The notes beneath the pieces were generated by a model. It made no database searches and was not told the origin of the DNA. It was given only the letters and a program-made list of their open reading frames with translations. The translations under genes were made by a program, and so were the position numbers. Positions 51,465 through 59,600 of a stretch of 64,000 nt of DNA are shown here, in pieces (the first letter of the stretch is position 1; each line of letters starts with the position of its first letter). Origin of the DNA: Micromonospora rifamycinica (GTDB taxonomy: Bacteria; Actinomycetota; Actinomycetes; Mycobacteriales; Micromonosporaceae); NCBI RefSeq assembly GCF_900090265.1, contig NZ_LT607752.1:4092001-4156000 (forward strand), written 5' to 3'.

Positions 51465-51493
51465 GCCCCGGCTCCGGTATCGGAGGCCGGGGC
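51465..51493 (+). terminator. Terminator after the XRE-DUF397 operon
   Basis: GCCCCGGCTCCG (51465-51476) pairs with CGGAGGCCGGGGC (51481-51493) with one bulged G and a GTAT loop. A degraded copy occurs near 55655. Confidence 0.75.
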
Positions 51494-51576
51494 ATCCTGC
51501 TCTCTGCCTGGCGGAGGCTCGGTAGCGGCTAGGCAACGGAGCCTCTACCGACCGTGGCCGGGTCAGACAGCACAGT

Positions 51577-51632
51577 GAGGCTCCCGGTTGCGGCATCGGA
51601 TCTTGGTCGTCCGCTGTCTTACCGGGAGCCTC
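51577..51632. repeat. 12-bp perfect inverted repeat with 32-bp spacer
   Basis: GAGGCTCCCGGT at 51577-51588 is matched by ACCGGGAGCCTC at 51621-51632. It may be the end of a decayed element. Confidence 0.65.
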
Positions 51633-51796
51633 GTCCTATATCGACAACAGCTCTCTTTCAGACTCATCGCCGCCAGGCCCGTCACGACGAAAAGAACCCC
51701 ATGGATATCCACGACAAAATGACCTGATGAGTTACACAAGATTTCAGGGCACCATGCATTGAATTGTGATTCCTGACCTTCCTCCACGATGTCTTA

Positions 51797-52728
51797 GTGC
51801 GTGTTTGAGAAGGTCTGATGTGGACGGCGTGGCGGCATGACATCGGCTGCCGCGGCGGGCAGGGTGGCGCGGTGTCTGCGCGTCGTGGTTACCCCTCGGA
51901 CCTGACCGACGCTCAGTGGACGCTGATCGCGCCGCTGTTGCCGGAGCCGAACACCGACGGCCGGCGGGAGAAGCACCCGCGGCGGGAGATCGTCAACGCG
52001 ATCCTGTACGTGGTGCGGTCGGGGTGCCCGTGGCGCTATCTGCCGGCTGACCTGCCGCCGTGGCAGACGGTGTACTGGTACTTCACCCGGTGGGGAGAAG
52101 CCGGCGTGACGGAGAAACTCCTGACCACGCTCCGGATCAAGGCCCGGGTGCAACAGGGCCGCCAGCCGGAGCCGTCGGCGGGGATCATCGATTCGCAGAG
52201 CGTGAAGGGCGCCGACACCGTCGGCCGGGACAGCCGAGGCTACGACGCGGGCAAGAAGATCAACGGCCGGAAACGGTTCATCATCACCGATACCCTGGGC
52301 CTGCTGATCACCGTGACCGTGCTCGCCGCGAGCTGGCAGGACCGCGACGGAGCCAAAACGGCCCTGCTCAGCGCTTACATGGTCACCCCGATCCGGCACG
52401 TCTTCGCCGATCAGGGATTCGCTGGGCGACTCGTCGACTGGACCCGCGACACCCTGCGCACCACGCTGGAGATCGTCCGCAAACCCGCCGACCAACGCGG
52501 CTTCGCCGTCCACCCACGCCGTTGGGTCGTGGAACGCACCCTGGCCTGGCTCACCGCCTGCCGCCGGCTCGCCCGCGACTACGAGCGCCAACCGGCCGTC
52601 TCGGCGGCCTTCATCCGCTGGGCCGCGATCGCCGGCATGACCCGCCGCATCACCCGCGACCAACCAGCACGCCGTCAAGCCCGCCGCACCTCCACCTGCG
52701 CCTGATCAACCCCATCTCAAACACGCAC
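51797..52728 (+). mobile_element. Intact IS5-family insertion sequence
   Basis: A 932-bp element. The terminal inverted repeats share the perfect 14-mer GTGCGTGTTTGAGA, followed by a decaying match. It is flanked on both sides by TTA (51794-51796 and 52729-52731), a 3-bp target duplication typical of IS5/IS427 elements. It carries one transposase gene. Confidence 0.9.
51818..52705 (+). CDS. IS5-family DDE transposase
   Basis: A 295-residue transposase (277 if GTG 51872 is used). The N-terminal DUF4096-like part has YPSDLTDAQWTLIAPLL. The DDE triad is visible as IIDSQSVKGAD, VFADQGFAG and RRWVVERTLAWL. The frame is uninterrupted and the inverted repeats are intact, so the element could still be active. 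ATG 51818 has AAGG upstream. Confidence 0.93.
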   Translation: MWTAWRHDIGCRGGQGGAVSARRGYPSDLTDAQWTLIAPLLPEPNTDGRREKHPRREIVNAILYVVRSGCPWRYLPADLPPWQTVYWYFTRWGEAGVTEKLLTTLRIKARVQQGRQPEPSAGIIDSQSVKGADTVGRDSRGYDAGKKINGRKRFIITDTLGLLITVTVLAASWQDRDGAKTALLSAYMVTPIRHVFADQGFAGRLVDWTRDTLRTTLEIVRKPADQRGFAVHPRRWVVERTLAWLTACRRLARDYERQPAVSAAFIRWAAIAGMTRRITRDQPARRQARRTSTCA

Positions 52729-52915
52729 TTAGCAAAGGCTGACTCAGCACGGCGGAAGGTCCGGGTGGTCCAGATCCTTGAAAATACCTAGTCCCAACCG
52801 AGCTTAGTTCCTGATCGACACCAACAGCCTGACCAACTATGCACCGCCATGATGATTCTGAAACGGCTGCGAAAGCATCGCTCAGCAGCACTACGCACCC
52901 GAGTAGCATACGGGG

Positions 52916-54961
52916 TCAGCCGCCATCTCCGTAGTCCTCTGAGGCGTGGACTAGATCCACATACCCAAGATGCTGAGCGCGGCTTGCCCTACGCCCACCA
53001 ACCATTTTAACCCCCTCCGACACCAGCAGACGCAACTGCGCTTCGGGATCAACCGAGTGGGGTGGAACTGATCCGTCGCTCCGAAGAACCCGATGAGCAT
53101 TGGGCAAATCTTCCTCGACAAGCAGTTTCCCAATCAGACGGCGGTGCGTCCCAGCAGCCTGAGCAAGGCTGAGGATATTGGTCCAGCTACCTCGGGGAAT
53201 CTGACTCAAAACCGCTTTCACAGCCGCAAGGCGCTTCACCTCACTTGCTCCACTAGAACCGACCGGGCCAGGCCAAATACTGATCGCCCTTTCGGCGAGC
53301 TCCGCGCTTCGCTTCCTGATCTCAGCAACGCCCCAAGACTCCGAGCCGGCAATGGCAAGATTCATCGACAGCCCGCTTTGAGCAAGTATTTTTTTCTTGT
53401 CCGCAAAAGGCTTATTTGAAAGCGATCCGTTGTAGGCCGATAGGGTCAAGTTGCCAACTGTGTGGACGATGAATTCGTGAGCTTCATCAGCAGAGTCGAA
53501 CTCATCGAGATTGGCGTCTAGTGACGAACGCCATTCGGCGGTCATCTGCTGAGGCAGAACATGCTCTATCGTCAGCTTCGATTTTTCGTAGTCGACCACC
53601 TCGACGCGTCCGAAACTCTCGTCAAGACTTCGAAGGATGAAGTTTTTCTGCCACTCCTTGCCCCGCCAGTAGAAAGGTTGATTTATCATGGCTTCGCGGA
53701 CTTGGTCGTCAGCCGGGAACCGCCGCCGCTGACCTGCGAGAATTTCGATTATCCGCTCGCTATAAGGTGTCTCATTACCAAGAGTCTTGATCAGGTCAGC
53801 AAGGAGGACGTTACTTCCAGTACGGCCTGTGCCAACAATCAGCTGCCGAACCAGATAACTTTCCACGGCTCGGAGAGCATCAGCCGTTTCCTGCGAAGAC
53901 ATTCTGCCATCGTCATAAGCAAGCAGAACGCGCAGCGCTACCGGATGAAGAACCTTCGCTTTCCATCTATGCAGCCTATCGAGCGCTGCCCGAACAACCG
54001 GATCATTTTCCTCGCTCGGCACCAGTACTCGACGGAAAATCATTGCTTTGCACAACAGCGCCTCAACCCACTTTTCGATTGCCTCCTCCGTGTGCAACGA
54101 CTCAAGAAACCTGCGTTGCGCCTCGTAGATCGAATGCTTATTTGCACTCCTGTTACCCTTGAGAACTAGATCAAGCCAAATTAGCTCAACCAGACTCTCC
54201 TCATCAAGAAGCTTTTGCAGGGGAAGCCAGTGATCTCGATACACTCGCTCGGAACGCTCCGGTAAACGCATAAATAGATAATTACGCAGCAAGTCAGCCT
54301 GAGTCAGCTTCAGTCCAGTGTTGTTCAGCGATTCGAATATGCGGTAAACGTTGTCACCACTTTGAGCGGTAATCTCGACAAACGTCAGTCGCGTCGTGAC
54401 AACCCGCTCCACGTCCTTGAGGGAGTCAACGAACGAATTACCGCCAAAAGCGGCTTCCTCCGGCAAACTTTCGAGCTGGCCACAGAAATAGCGGTAAGCA
54501 TCCTCAAGTCTATTTCCGACTTCAACATCAACCCGCGAGTCAACCAGCGCCATCCATACTGATCGGTCGGCCTGGGTTGGGAGAAGCTTGTAAGTATCGA
54601 GGCTCCCCGTGAATTCGTTAGTCAGATACTGAACATTTACTTTCCGTGAGAAGACCGAGTCGACGCGATGAATACGATCCCGAATCGCGCAGAGTAGGAC
54701 ACTGAGGCTCGTAAGCCTTTGCTGGCCGTCAACTACGAGCCAACTTTGTATTCCTGATGCCGCCATGGGTTCATTCTGCGCCAGCACCAGCGACCCCATG
54801 AAGTGGTTATCAGTATCGGGTGATTCGATCAACTCCCGAACATCCAACCAGAGCCGTTCGAGCTGGGGTCTCTTCCAGCTATAGGGACGCTGATACAGAG
54901 GGATGACGAACTGTCTCTCGCCTTGAAGAACGTTCCGCAAGACAGTCTCGTTAGCGCGCAT
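52916..54961 (-). CDS. GmrSD-type DUF262/DUF1524 nuclease fused to an alkyltransferase-like domain
   Basis: A 681-residue protein. The DUF262 domain (about 5-300) has YQRPYSW (23-29) and VVDGQQRLT (77-84), the ParB-like NTPase motifs. DUF1524 (about 420-575) has the HNH-like IEHVLPQQM and HTVGNLTLSAYN. Residues 584-660 match the MGMT/ATL DNA-binding domain: IPRGSWTNILSLAQ, RLIGKLL, RVLRSDGSV and LLVSEGV, but the PCHR site reads NAHR, so the reactive cysteine is absent. ATG 54961 follows GGAGAGGTGA. G+C is about 50%, far below the genome. Likely a modified-DNA-dependent restriction enzyme. Confidence 0.88.
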   Translation of the reverse strand: MRANETVLRNVLQGERQFVIPLYQRPYSWKRPQLERLWLDVRELIESPDTDNHFMGSLVLAQNEPMAASGIQSWLVVDGQQRLTSLSVLLCAIRDRIHRVDSVFSRKVNVQYLTNEFTGSLDTYKLLPTQADRSVWMALVDSRVDVEVGNRLEDAYRYFCGQLESLPEEAAFGGNSFVDSLKDVERVVTTRLTFVEITAQSGDNVYRIFESLNNTGLKLTQADLLRNYLFMRLPERSERVYRDHWLPLQKLLDEESLVELIWLDLVLKGNRSANKHSIYEAQRRFLESLHTEEAIEKWVEALLCKAMIFRRVLVPSEENDPVVRAALDRLHRWKAKVLHPVALRVLLAYDDGRMSSQETADALRAVESYLVRQLIVGTGRTGSNVLLADLIKTLGNETPYSERIIEILAGQRRRFPADDQVREAMINQPFYWRGKEWQKNFILRSLDESFGRVEVVDYEKSKLTIEHVLPQQMTAEWRSSLDANLDEFDSADEAHEFIVHTVGNLTLSAYNGSLSNKPFADKKKILAQSGLSMNLAIAGSESWGVAEIRKRSAELAERAISIWPGPVGSSGASEVKRLAAVKAVLSQIPRGSWTNILSLAQAAGTHRRLIGKLLVEEDLPNAHRVLRSDGSVPPHSVDPEAQLRLLVSEGVKMVGGRRASRAQHLGYVDLVHASEDYGDGG

Positions 54962-55252
54962 TCTCACCTCTCCACAGAAGGGACTCGGCCGCCCAGTGGC
55001 GGCAGCACTCTCGGCTGGGACAAGCTGGGCAACCCGGCCTGAGTACAAACACGTCGCATAGCTGAACCAAAGCTACCAATCAGCTACAAACGGACAATCC
55101 GTCGACAGTGGTCGGATATTGATTAGCATTTGGCACCTATAGCCGTCGCATTATGTCATGCTGATTGATTTGCGACGAGGGTCAATCGACCGAGTGAGTC
55201 TGGACGCACGGCCCACAAAGGGTGGCCGAGTGAGGCCGACCATAAGACCCGC
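54962..55252. other. AT-rich gap upstream of the GmrSD-like gene
   Basis: This stretch contains the promoter region of the GmrSD-like gene and no supported gene. Its base composition is low in G+C, continuous with that gene. Confidence 0.5.
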
Positions 55253-55400
55253 CGCTGGCAGGGCAAGTCCGATCCGGCCGACGCCGAAGCCGCCACCCGC
55301 GCCGGTCGCCGCTCGCCGAGTCGGCACGCCCAGGCCGCGAACGGAAAGGTAGAAGCGCGACGGAACCTGCCGGTAACCCGCTCGCGACTGATCAGGTGGT
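55253..55400 (+). pseudogene. IS110-family transposase fragment
   Basis: The plus strand reads RWQGKSDPADAEAATRA followed, after apparent frameshifts, by RRVGTPRPR and NGKVEARRNLPVTRS. This resembles the central IS110 motif (GKSDPxDAxAAARAVL...GTPK...VEAIRxLRVAR). Both ends are missing. Confidence 0.5.
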
Positions 55401-55592
55401 GGCTACGGCGGCGTGTAGCCAGAGACGGCCAGCGGCGAGTTCGGTGAGAGCGTTCCTGACGTTGGCGTCGTGTGCGGGGGCGAGGTATGAGCGGATCAGC
55501 GTGAATTGCTAGGCTCCGTCGAGGGCTCGAAGCTCCTGGATACTCTCTGACGGATCTTGACCATGCGGATCTGCTGCTCGGCGGGATTGTTG
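55392..55592 (-). pseudogene. IS66-family transposase C-terminal fragment
   Basis: On the minus strand NNPAEQQIRMVKIRQRVS, then after a frameshift QFTLIRSYLAPAHDANVRNA and LTELAAGRLWL, matches the IS66 transposase end (NNxAERxxRxxKxRQK...AIRSYL...ALxxLxxGxPWLP). Upstream catalytic parts are absent. It abuts the DUF397 fragment directly. Confidence 0.6.
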
Positions 55593-55743
55593 CACCTTCA
55601 TCGACTCTGCCGAGAACAACTGACGCCGCCGCTCGTACCGACTGCAGCAAGGGTGTGCCTCGGCTCCCGCATCGGAGGCCTGGGCATCCTGCTTTCTCCC
55701 TAGCCGAGGCTTGGTAGCGGCCAGACGATGGAACCTCTACCGA
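55592..55743 (+). pseudogene. Degraded copy of the DUF397 3' end and its terminator region
   Basis: This segment aligns along its whole length with 51401-51551: CTTCATCGACTCTGCCGAGA matches the DUF397 C-terminus (here TFIDSAENN then stop), followed by the same hairpin region and the CCTCTACCGA end. It shows a past duplication of the XRE-DUF397 locus, now mostly deleted. Confidence 0.75.
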
Positions 55744-56065
55744 AGCCCCAAGCTTCACCAGCGCCTGGGTGCCAGGCATCCGCATCGTCCAGCCCACCAG
55801 CCGATCCGACTTCCCCGAACTCTTTCCGGCTGGCCGGCAACTCGGTCTGGCTAGCGGTTCCCCTGCACGGGCGACGGCTCCGACGCCCCGCTGATCAAGA
55901 GGTTTGCGCCACCGGGAAGATCAACCTTGACGCAAGCCTCTTGATCACCGGGGAGGTCGAAGTGGGTGGGTGACTGCCTTTCTGATGCTTGAACAGGGTG
56001 TTTTTCGTCGGAATCCGCCGAAAAATCGGCCTTGATTGCACCCTGACCTGCGGTAGCGTGCACCT
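55744..56065. other. Gap upstream of rloA-like gene
   Basis: No gene is seen. It includes an inverted repeat at 55892-55947 and the promoter region of the RloA-like gene. Confidence 0.5.
55892..55947. repeat. 20-bp inverted repeat with 16-bp spacer
   Basis: TGATCAAGAGGTTTGCGCCA at 55892-55911 pairs with 55928-55947 at 18 of 20 positions. It is AT-richer than its surroundings and not followed by a U tract; a dispersed palindromic repeat is likely. Confidence 0.8.
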
Positions 56066-57391
56066 GTGCTCATCAGGTTCGAGGTCAGCAACTACCGGTC
56101 GATCGCCGAAGGTGTCGAGCTGTCGATGGTGGCGGTGGACCGCGACCGCGAGGCGGCCCGGGACGCACCCCGCCTCGGCGAGAGCCTGCTGACCCGGGCC
56201 GCCATCTACGGGCCGAACGCATCCGGCAAGTCGAACGTCGTCGCCGCCCTCGCCTGGCTGCGCCACGCGGTCGAGAACTCCCTGCGCCTGTGGGAAGACA
56301 GGATTCCGCTGGAGCCCTTCGCCTTCGGCCCGACACAGGGCGGGTGCAGCGAATTCGTCATTGAAACCACAGTGGATGGTGTGCGCTTCGAGTACGTCGT
56401 CGAACTCGACGCCCACCACATCAGCTACGAGGGGCTGTTTCACTATCCCGAGAGGAAGCGTCGCCGGATCTTCGAGCGGGAGGGCTCCGAGCTCAAGCTC
56501 CAGCGCGGCCTGGGCGCACTGTCCGGAACCCGAGAGTTACTGACCGAACGGACGCTCGCCCTGTCCGCCGCGCGACGCTTCGACGAACCGCTCGTCACGA
56601 ATTTCGCCAGAGAGGTCCTCAACATTCAGGTACTGGGCCAACTGCCGCACCTGAGTCGCGCGGGAGGAATCTTTCCCTGGTGGGGATCATACCACCACAA
56701 AACTGACACGTTCCTCTGGTTCGATGGACTAGAAAACGACCAGCAATTGCTGGTTCCCTTCGTCGGTAAAGGAGAGGCTGCAGCCGGCGACGAGGGGAGA
56801 GACTGGTCGACCCTGAGCGGTCGGCAACAGGCGCTGGCCCTGCTGCGCCTCGCGGATCTGGGCATCGAAGATGTGGTCATCGACAGGCAGGAATTCGTCT
56901 CGACCGACGGCGGGACGGTGACCCAACGCCGTCTACGTCTCCTGCACAGGTCAGGAAACGAGTCCGCGCCGCTCGACTTCGCTGCCGAGTCGGAAGGAAC
57001 GAAAACGTGGTTCGGCCTGATCGGGACGGTGCTCACCGCGCTACGGGCAGGGTCGATCGTCATCTTCGACGAGTTGGACGCCAGCCTGCACCCGACGCTC
57101 TCCGCCGAGCTGCTGCGGGTCTTCCAGAGCCCGGTCACCAACCCCCACGGCGCTCAACTCATCTTCACCTCGCACGACACCAGCCTGCTCAACCACCTGA
57201 ACCGGGATGAGGTCTGGCTCACCGAGAAGCAGCCTGACGGTTCCACCCGGCTCGGCGCGCTCGCCGAGTTCGCCGGTGAGCGGGTGCGGAAGTCGCAGAA
57301 CCTCGAGAGCGCCTACCTGCACGGCCGGTTCGGCGCGCTCCCCCAGGTCGACCAGACGGAGTTCCTCCGGGCGCTCGGTCTGATCGGCTGA
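56066..57391 (+). CDS. RloA-like AAA15-family ATPase (abortive infection type)
   Basis: A 441-residue ABC/SMC-type ATPase. It begins VLIRFEVSNYRSIAEGVELS, typical of AAA15 proteins. Walker A is IYGPNASGKSNVV, Walker B SIVIFDELDASLHP, and the switch LIFTSHDTSLL. In AbiL/RloAB and related ATPase-TOPRIM pairs (e.g. PARIS) the ATPase senses phage and controls the partner effector. GTG 56066. The partner begins 7 bp downstream. Confidence 0.9.
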   Translation: MLIRFEVSNYRSIAEGVELSMVAVDRDREAARDAPRLGESLLTRAAIYGPNASGKSNVVAALAWLRHAVENSLRLWEDRIPLEPFAFGPTQGGCSEFVIETTVDGVRFEYVVELDAHHISYEGLFHYPERKRRRIFEREGSELKLQRGLGALSGTRELLTERTLALSAARRFDEPLVTNFAREVLNIQVLGQLPHLSRAGGIFPWWGSYHHKTDTFLWFDGLENDQQLLVPFVGKGEAAAGDEGRDWSTLSGRQQALALLRLADLGIEDVVIDRQEFVSTDGGTVTQRRLRLLHRSGNESAPLDFAAESEGTKTWFGLIGTVLTALRAGSIVIFDELDASLHPTLSAELLRVFQSPVTNPHGAQLIFTSHDTSLLNHLNRDEVWLTEKQPDGSTRLGALAEFAGERVRKSQNLESAYLHGRFGALPQVDQTEFLRALGLIG

Positions 57392-57398
57392 CGACACG

Positions 57399-58010
57399 AT
57401 GAGCCCACGCCGCCGCGAATCAAAGCCCCTGAAGCGGGCCGTCGCCCGACGCCCGGAGTTGCGCACGGTAGTCGTGTTCTGCGAGGGGAAGAACTCCGAG
57501 CCCGACTACGTCAACGGGCTGAAGAGGCTGCCCGAGATCACGGGAAACACCGCCCTGAACCTCGAAATCCACCCCGACCAGGGCGTCCCGCTCACGCTCG
57601 TGCAGATGGCCGCCGACCGCCTGGCCGACCCGGAGGTGGACGAGTGCTGGTGCATCTTCGATGTGGAGTGGCCGAAGAACCACCCGAACCTGCTCCGCGC
57701 CAAGCAGCTCGCCCAGGCCAGGGGCATCGGCCTGGCCATCTCGAACCCGTGCTTCGAGCTGTGGCTGATGCTGCACCACCGCGGGCACACCAGGTTCGTC
57801 GACACGGCCGAAGCGGAGAAGACGAGCCGCAGCCTTGACGGCCGCCCCGGCAAGAGCATCGACGCCAGCATCTACATGTCTCGCCGAAAGCAGGCAGCCC
57901 GCCGGGCGGAGGCGCTGGAGAAGCGACACGCGAACAACGGCACCGCGTTTCCCGACGACAACCCCTCCTCCGGGATGCACCACCTGCTACGGGCACTCGG
58001 CGCGTACTAG
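57399..58010 (+). CDS. RloB-like TOPRIM-fold effector
   Basis: A 203-residue RloB family protein. The TOPRIM glutamate is in VVFCEGKNSEPDYVNG, and an acidic pair follows in CIFDVEWPKNHPN (DxE rather than DxD). SNPCFELWLMLH is a hallmark of RloB. It is predicted to be the nuclease effector of an AbiL-like system with the upstream ATPase. The ATG is 7 bp after the ATPase stop. Confidence 0.9.
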   Translation: MSPRRRESKPLKRAVARRPELRTVVVFCEGKNSEPDYVNGLKRLPEITGNTALNLEIHPDQGVPLTLVQMAADRLADPEVDECWCIFDVEWPKNHPNLLRAKQLAQARGIGLAISNPCFELWLMLHHRGHTRFVDTAEAEKTSRSLDGRPGKSIDASIYMSRRKQAARRAEALEKRHANNGTAFPDDNPSSGMHHLLRALGAY

Positions 58011-58257
58011 CGACCTCCCGGCCCGCCCGGCCCGGGCTGCCGGTCGGAATGGCGACACTGTTCCGCTGAAGATCCACTATGGACGTACGGTAGGCTCTCC
58101 GCCGGGCTGGCGGCACGTACGTACGTGCGTTCAGCTCGGCCAGCCACCGCCGGTGGCCGACACCGCACGCCACCCGGGGTGAGCTGCGCGGAATCCTGCC
58201 GGCAGTCTCTCCCCGGCGGGCGCTCCCGCCGCCACCGCCGACGAAGGACCGATACAG

Positions 58258-59580
58258 ATGTACGACGCGATCGTGATCGGTGCCCGCTGTGCGGGCGCGT
58301 CCACCGCGCTGCTGCTCGCCCGGCAGGGCCACCGGGTGCTGGTGGTGGACCGGGCGTCCTTCCCCAGCGACGTCATCTCGACGCACTTCCTCTGGCCGCA
58401 CGGGATGTCCTACCTCAACCGGTGGGGCCTGCTCGACGAGGTGCTGGCGGTGACTCCCGCGCACACCACCGTCGAGGTGGTCAACGACGGCATCCGGCTC
58501 ACCGGGTCGGTGCCGCCGGAGCTGCTCCGGGAGTACTTCCGGGACCTGCACGGCGACGACTCGGGGGTGGTGCAGACGTACGCCTCGGTGCGGCGTCGGG
58601 TGCTCGACCAGATCCTGATCGACGCGGCGGCCCGGGCCGGGGCCGAGGTACGCACCGGCTTCACCGTCCGTGAGCTGATTGTCGAGGACGGGCAGGTCGT
58701 CGGCGTCCGGGGGCGGGCCGCCGGTGGCGAGCCGGTCGAGGAGCGCGCCCGGATCGTGGTCGGCGCGGACGGCCGGAACTCGTTCGTCGCCCGCGCGCTC
58801 GACCTGCCCAAGTTCGACGAGCGGCCCCGCTGCACGTTCGCCTACTGGAGCTACTGGTCCGGCTTCGACCTCGGCCCGGCCCAGTTGCACCGGCGCGGCC
58901 GGCTGGCCTGTGCGGTGGTGCCCACCAACTTCGGCCAGAACATGGTCCTGGTCTGGGGGCCGAGCGAGTGGTCCCGGGAGTTCCGCGCCGACGTGCCGGG
59001 CAACTACCAGAAGGCGCTGGACTTCGTCAGCCCCGAGCTGGGCGACGTCATCCGGCTCAAGGGGATCCGGCAGGAGCGCATCTACGGCACGCTGGACCAG
59101 TCGGCGTTCCTGCGGCCGTTGCACGGCCCCGGCTGGGTGCTCGTCGGGGACGCCGAGTCGGCCAAGGACCAGTGCACCGCGATCGGCATGACCCACGCCT
59201 TCCGCGACGCCGAGCTGGCCAGCACCGCACTCGACGGATGGCTGCGCGGGGCCGCGTCCATCGACGAGGCGATGACCGGGTACGAGAGCCGCCGCCGCAG
59301 CCAGAACGCCGCCGCCTACCACGACTACGTGTGCACGCTGGCCGAGATGCGCCCGTACCGGCACGACGAGTTGCAGCTCTTCGTGGCGCTGCGCGGTAAC
59401 CAGCAGGAGACCGACCGGTTCATCGCCACCCACGCCGACGTCGCCCCGGTGTCGGAGTTCTTCCAGGCGTCCAACCTCTTCCTGCTCAACGACGCCGCGA
59501 AGGAGTCGTCTGCCGACCACGCGGTCTTCGCCGACTTCGCCGGGACGTCCCGCACGTACCAGCAGAACCTGTTCGCCTGA
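58258..59580 (+). CDS. FAD-dependent monooxygenase/oxidoreductase
   Basis: A 440-residue class A flavoprotein. The FAD dinucleotide-binding motif is AIVIGARCAGASTALLLARQ (GxGxxG variant with RCAG), the second FAD motif is VLVGDAESAKDQ, and a DG-type motif lies in VVGADGRNSFVAR. The RCAGAST and GDAE signatures recall geranylgeranyl-reductase and halogenase-like groups; no halogenase WxWxIP is visible. It is followed 20 bp later by an oxoamine synthase gene, suggesting a two-enzyme pathway. Confidence 0.9.
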   Translation: MYDAIVIGARCAGASTALLLARQGHRVLVVDRASFPSDVISTHFLWPHGMSYLNRWGLLDEVLAVTPAHTTVEVVNDGIRLTGSVPPELLREYFRDLHGDDSGVVQTYASVRRRVLDQILIDAAARAGAEVRTGFTVRELIVEDGQVVGVRGRAAGGEPVEERARIVVGADGRNSFVARALDLPKFDERPRCTFAYWSYWSGFDLGPAQLHRRGRLACAVVPTNFGQNMVLVWGPSEWSREFRADVPGNYQKALDFVSPELGDVIRLKGIRQERIYGTLDQSAFLRPLHGPGWVLVGDAESAKDQCTAIGMTHAFRDAELASTALDGWLRGAASIDEAMTGYESRRRSQNAAAYHDYVCTLAEMRPYRHDELQLFVALRGNQQETDRFIATHADVAPVSEFFQASNLFLLNDAAKESSADHAVFADFAGTSRTYQQNLFA

Positions 59581-59600
59581 CGCACCCGGGAGACCACACC

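Larger units (their letters stand above)
51432..51796. other. Gap between the DUF397 gene and the IS element
   Basis: It contains a terminator at 51465-51493 and a 12-bp inverted repeat at 51577-51632. No gene is supported; a short minus-strand open frame here has no recognisable homology. Confidence 0.6.

Noticed and set aside
55156..55797. Minus-strand 213-codon open frame in the IS graveyard
   Set aside because: Its translation has no family signature and crosses three distinct pseudogene fragments.
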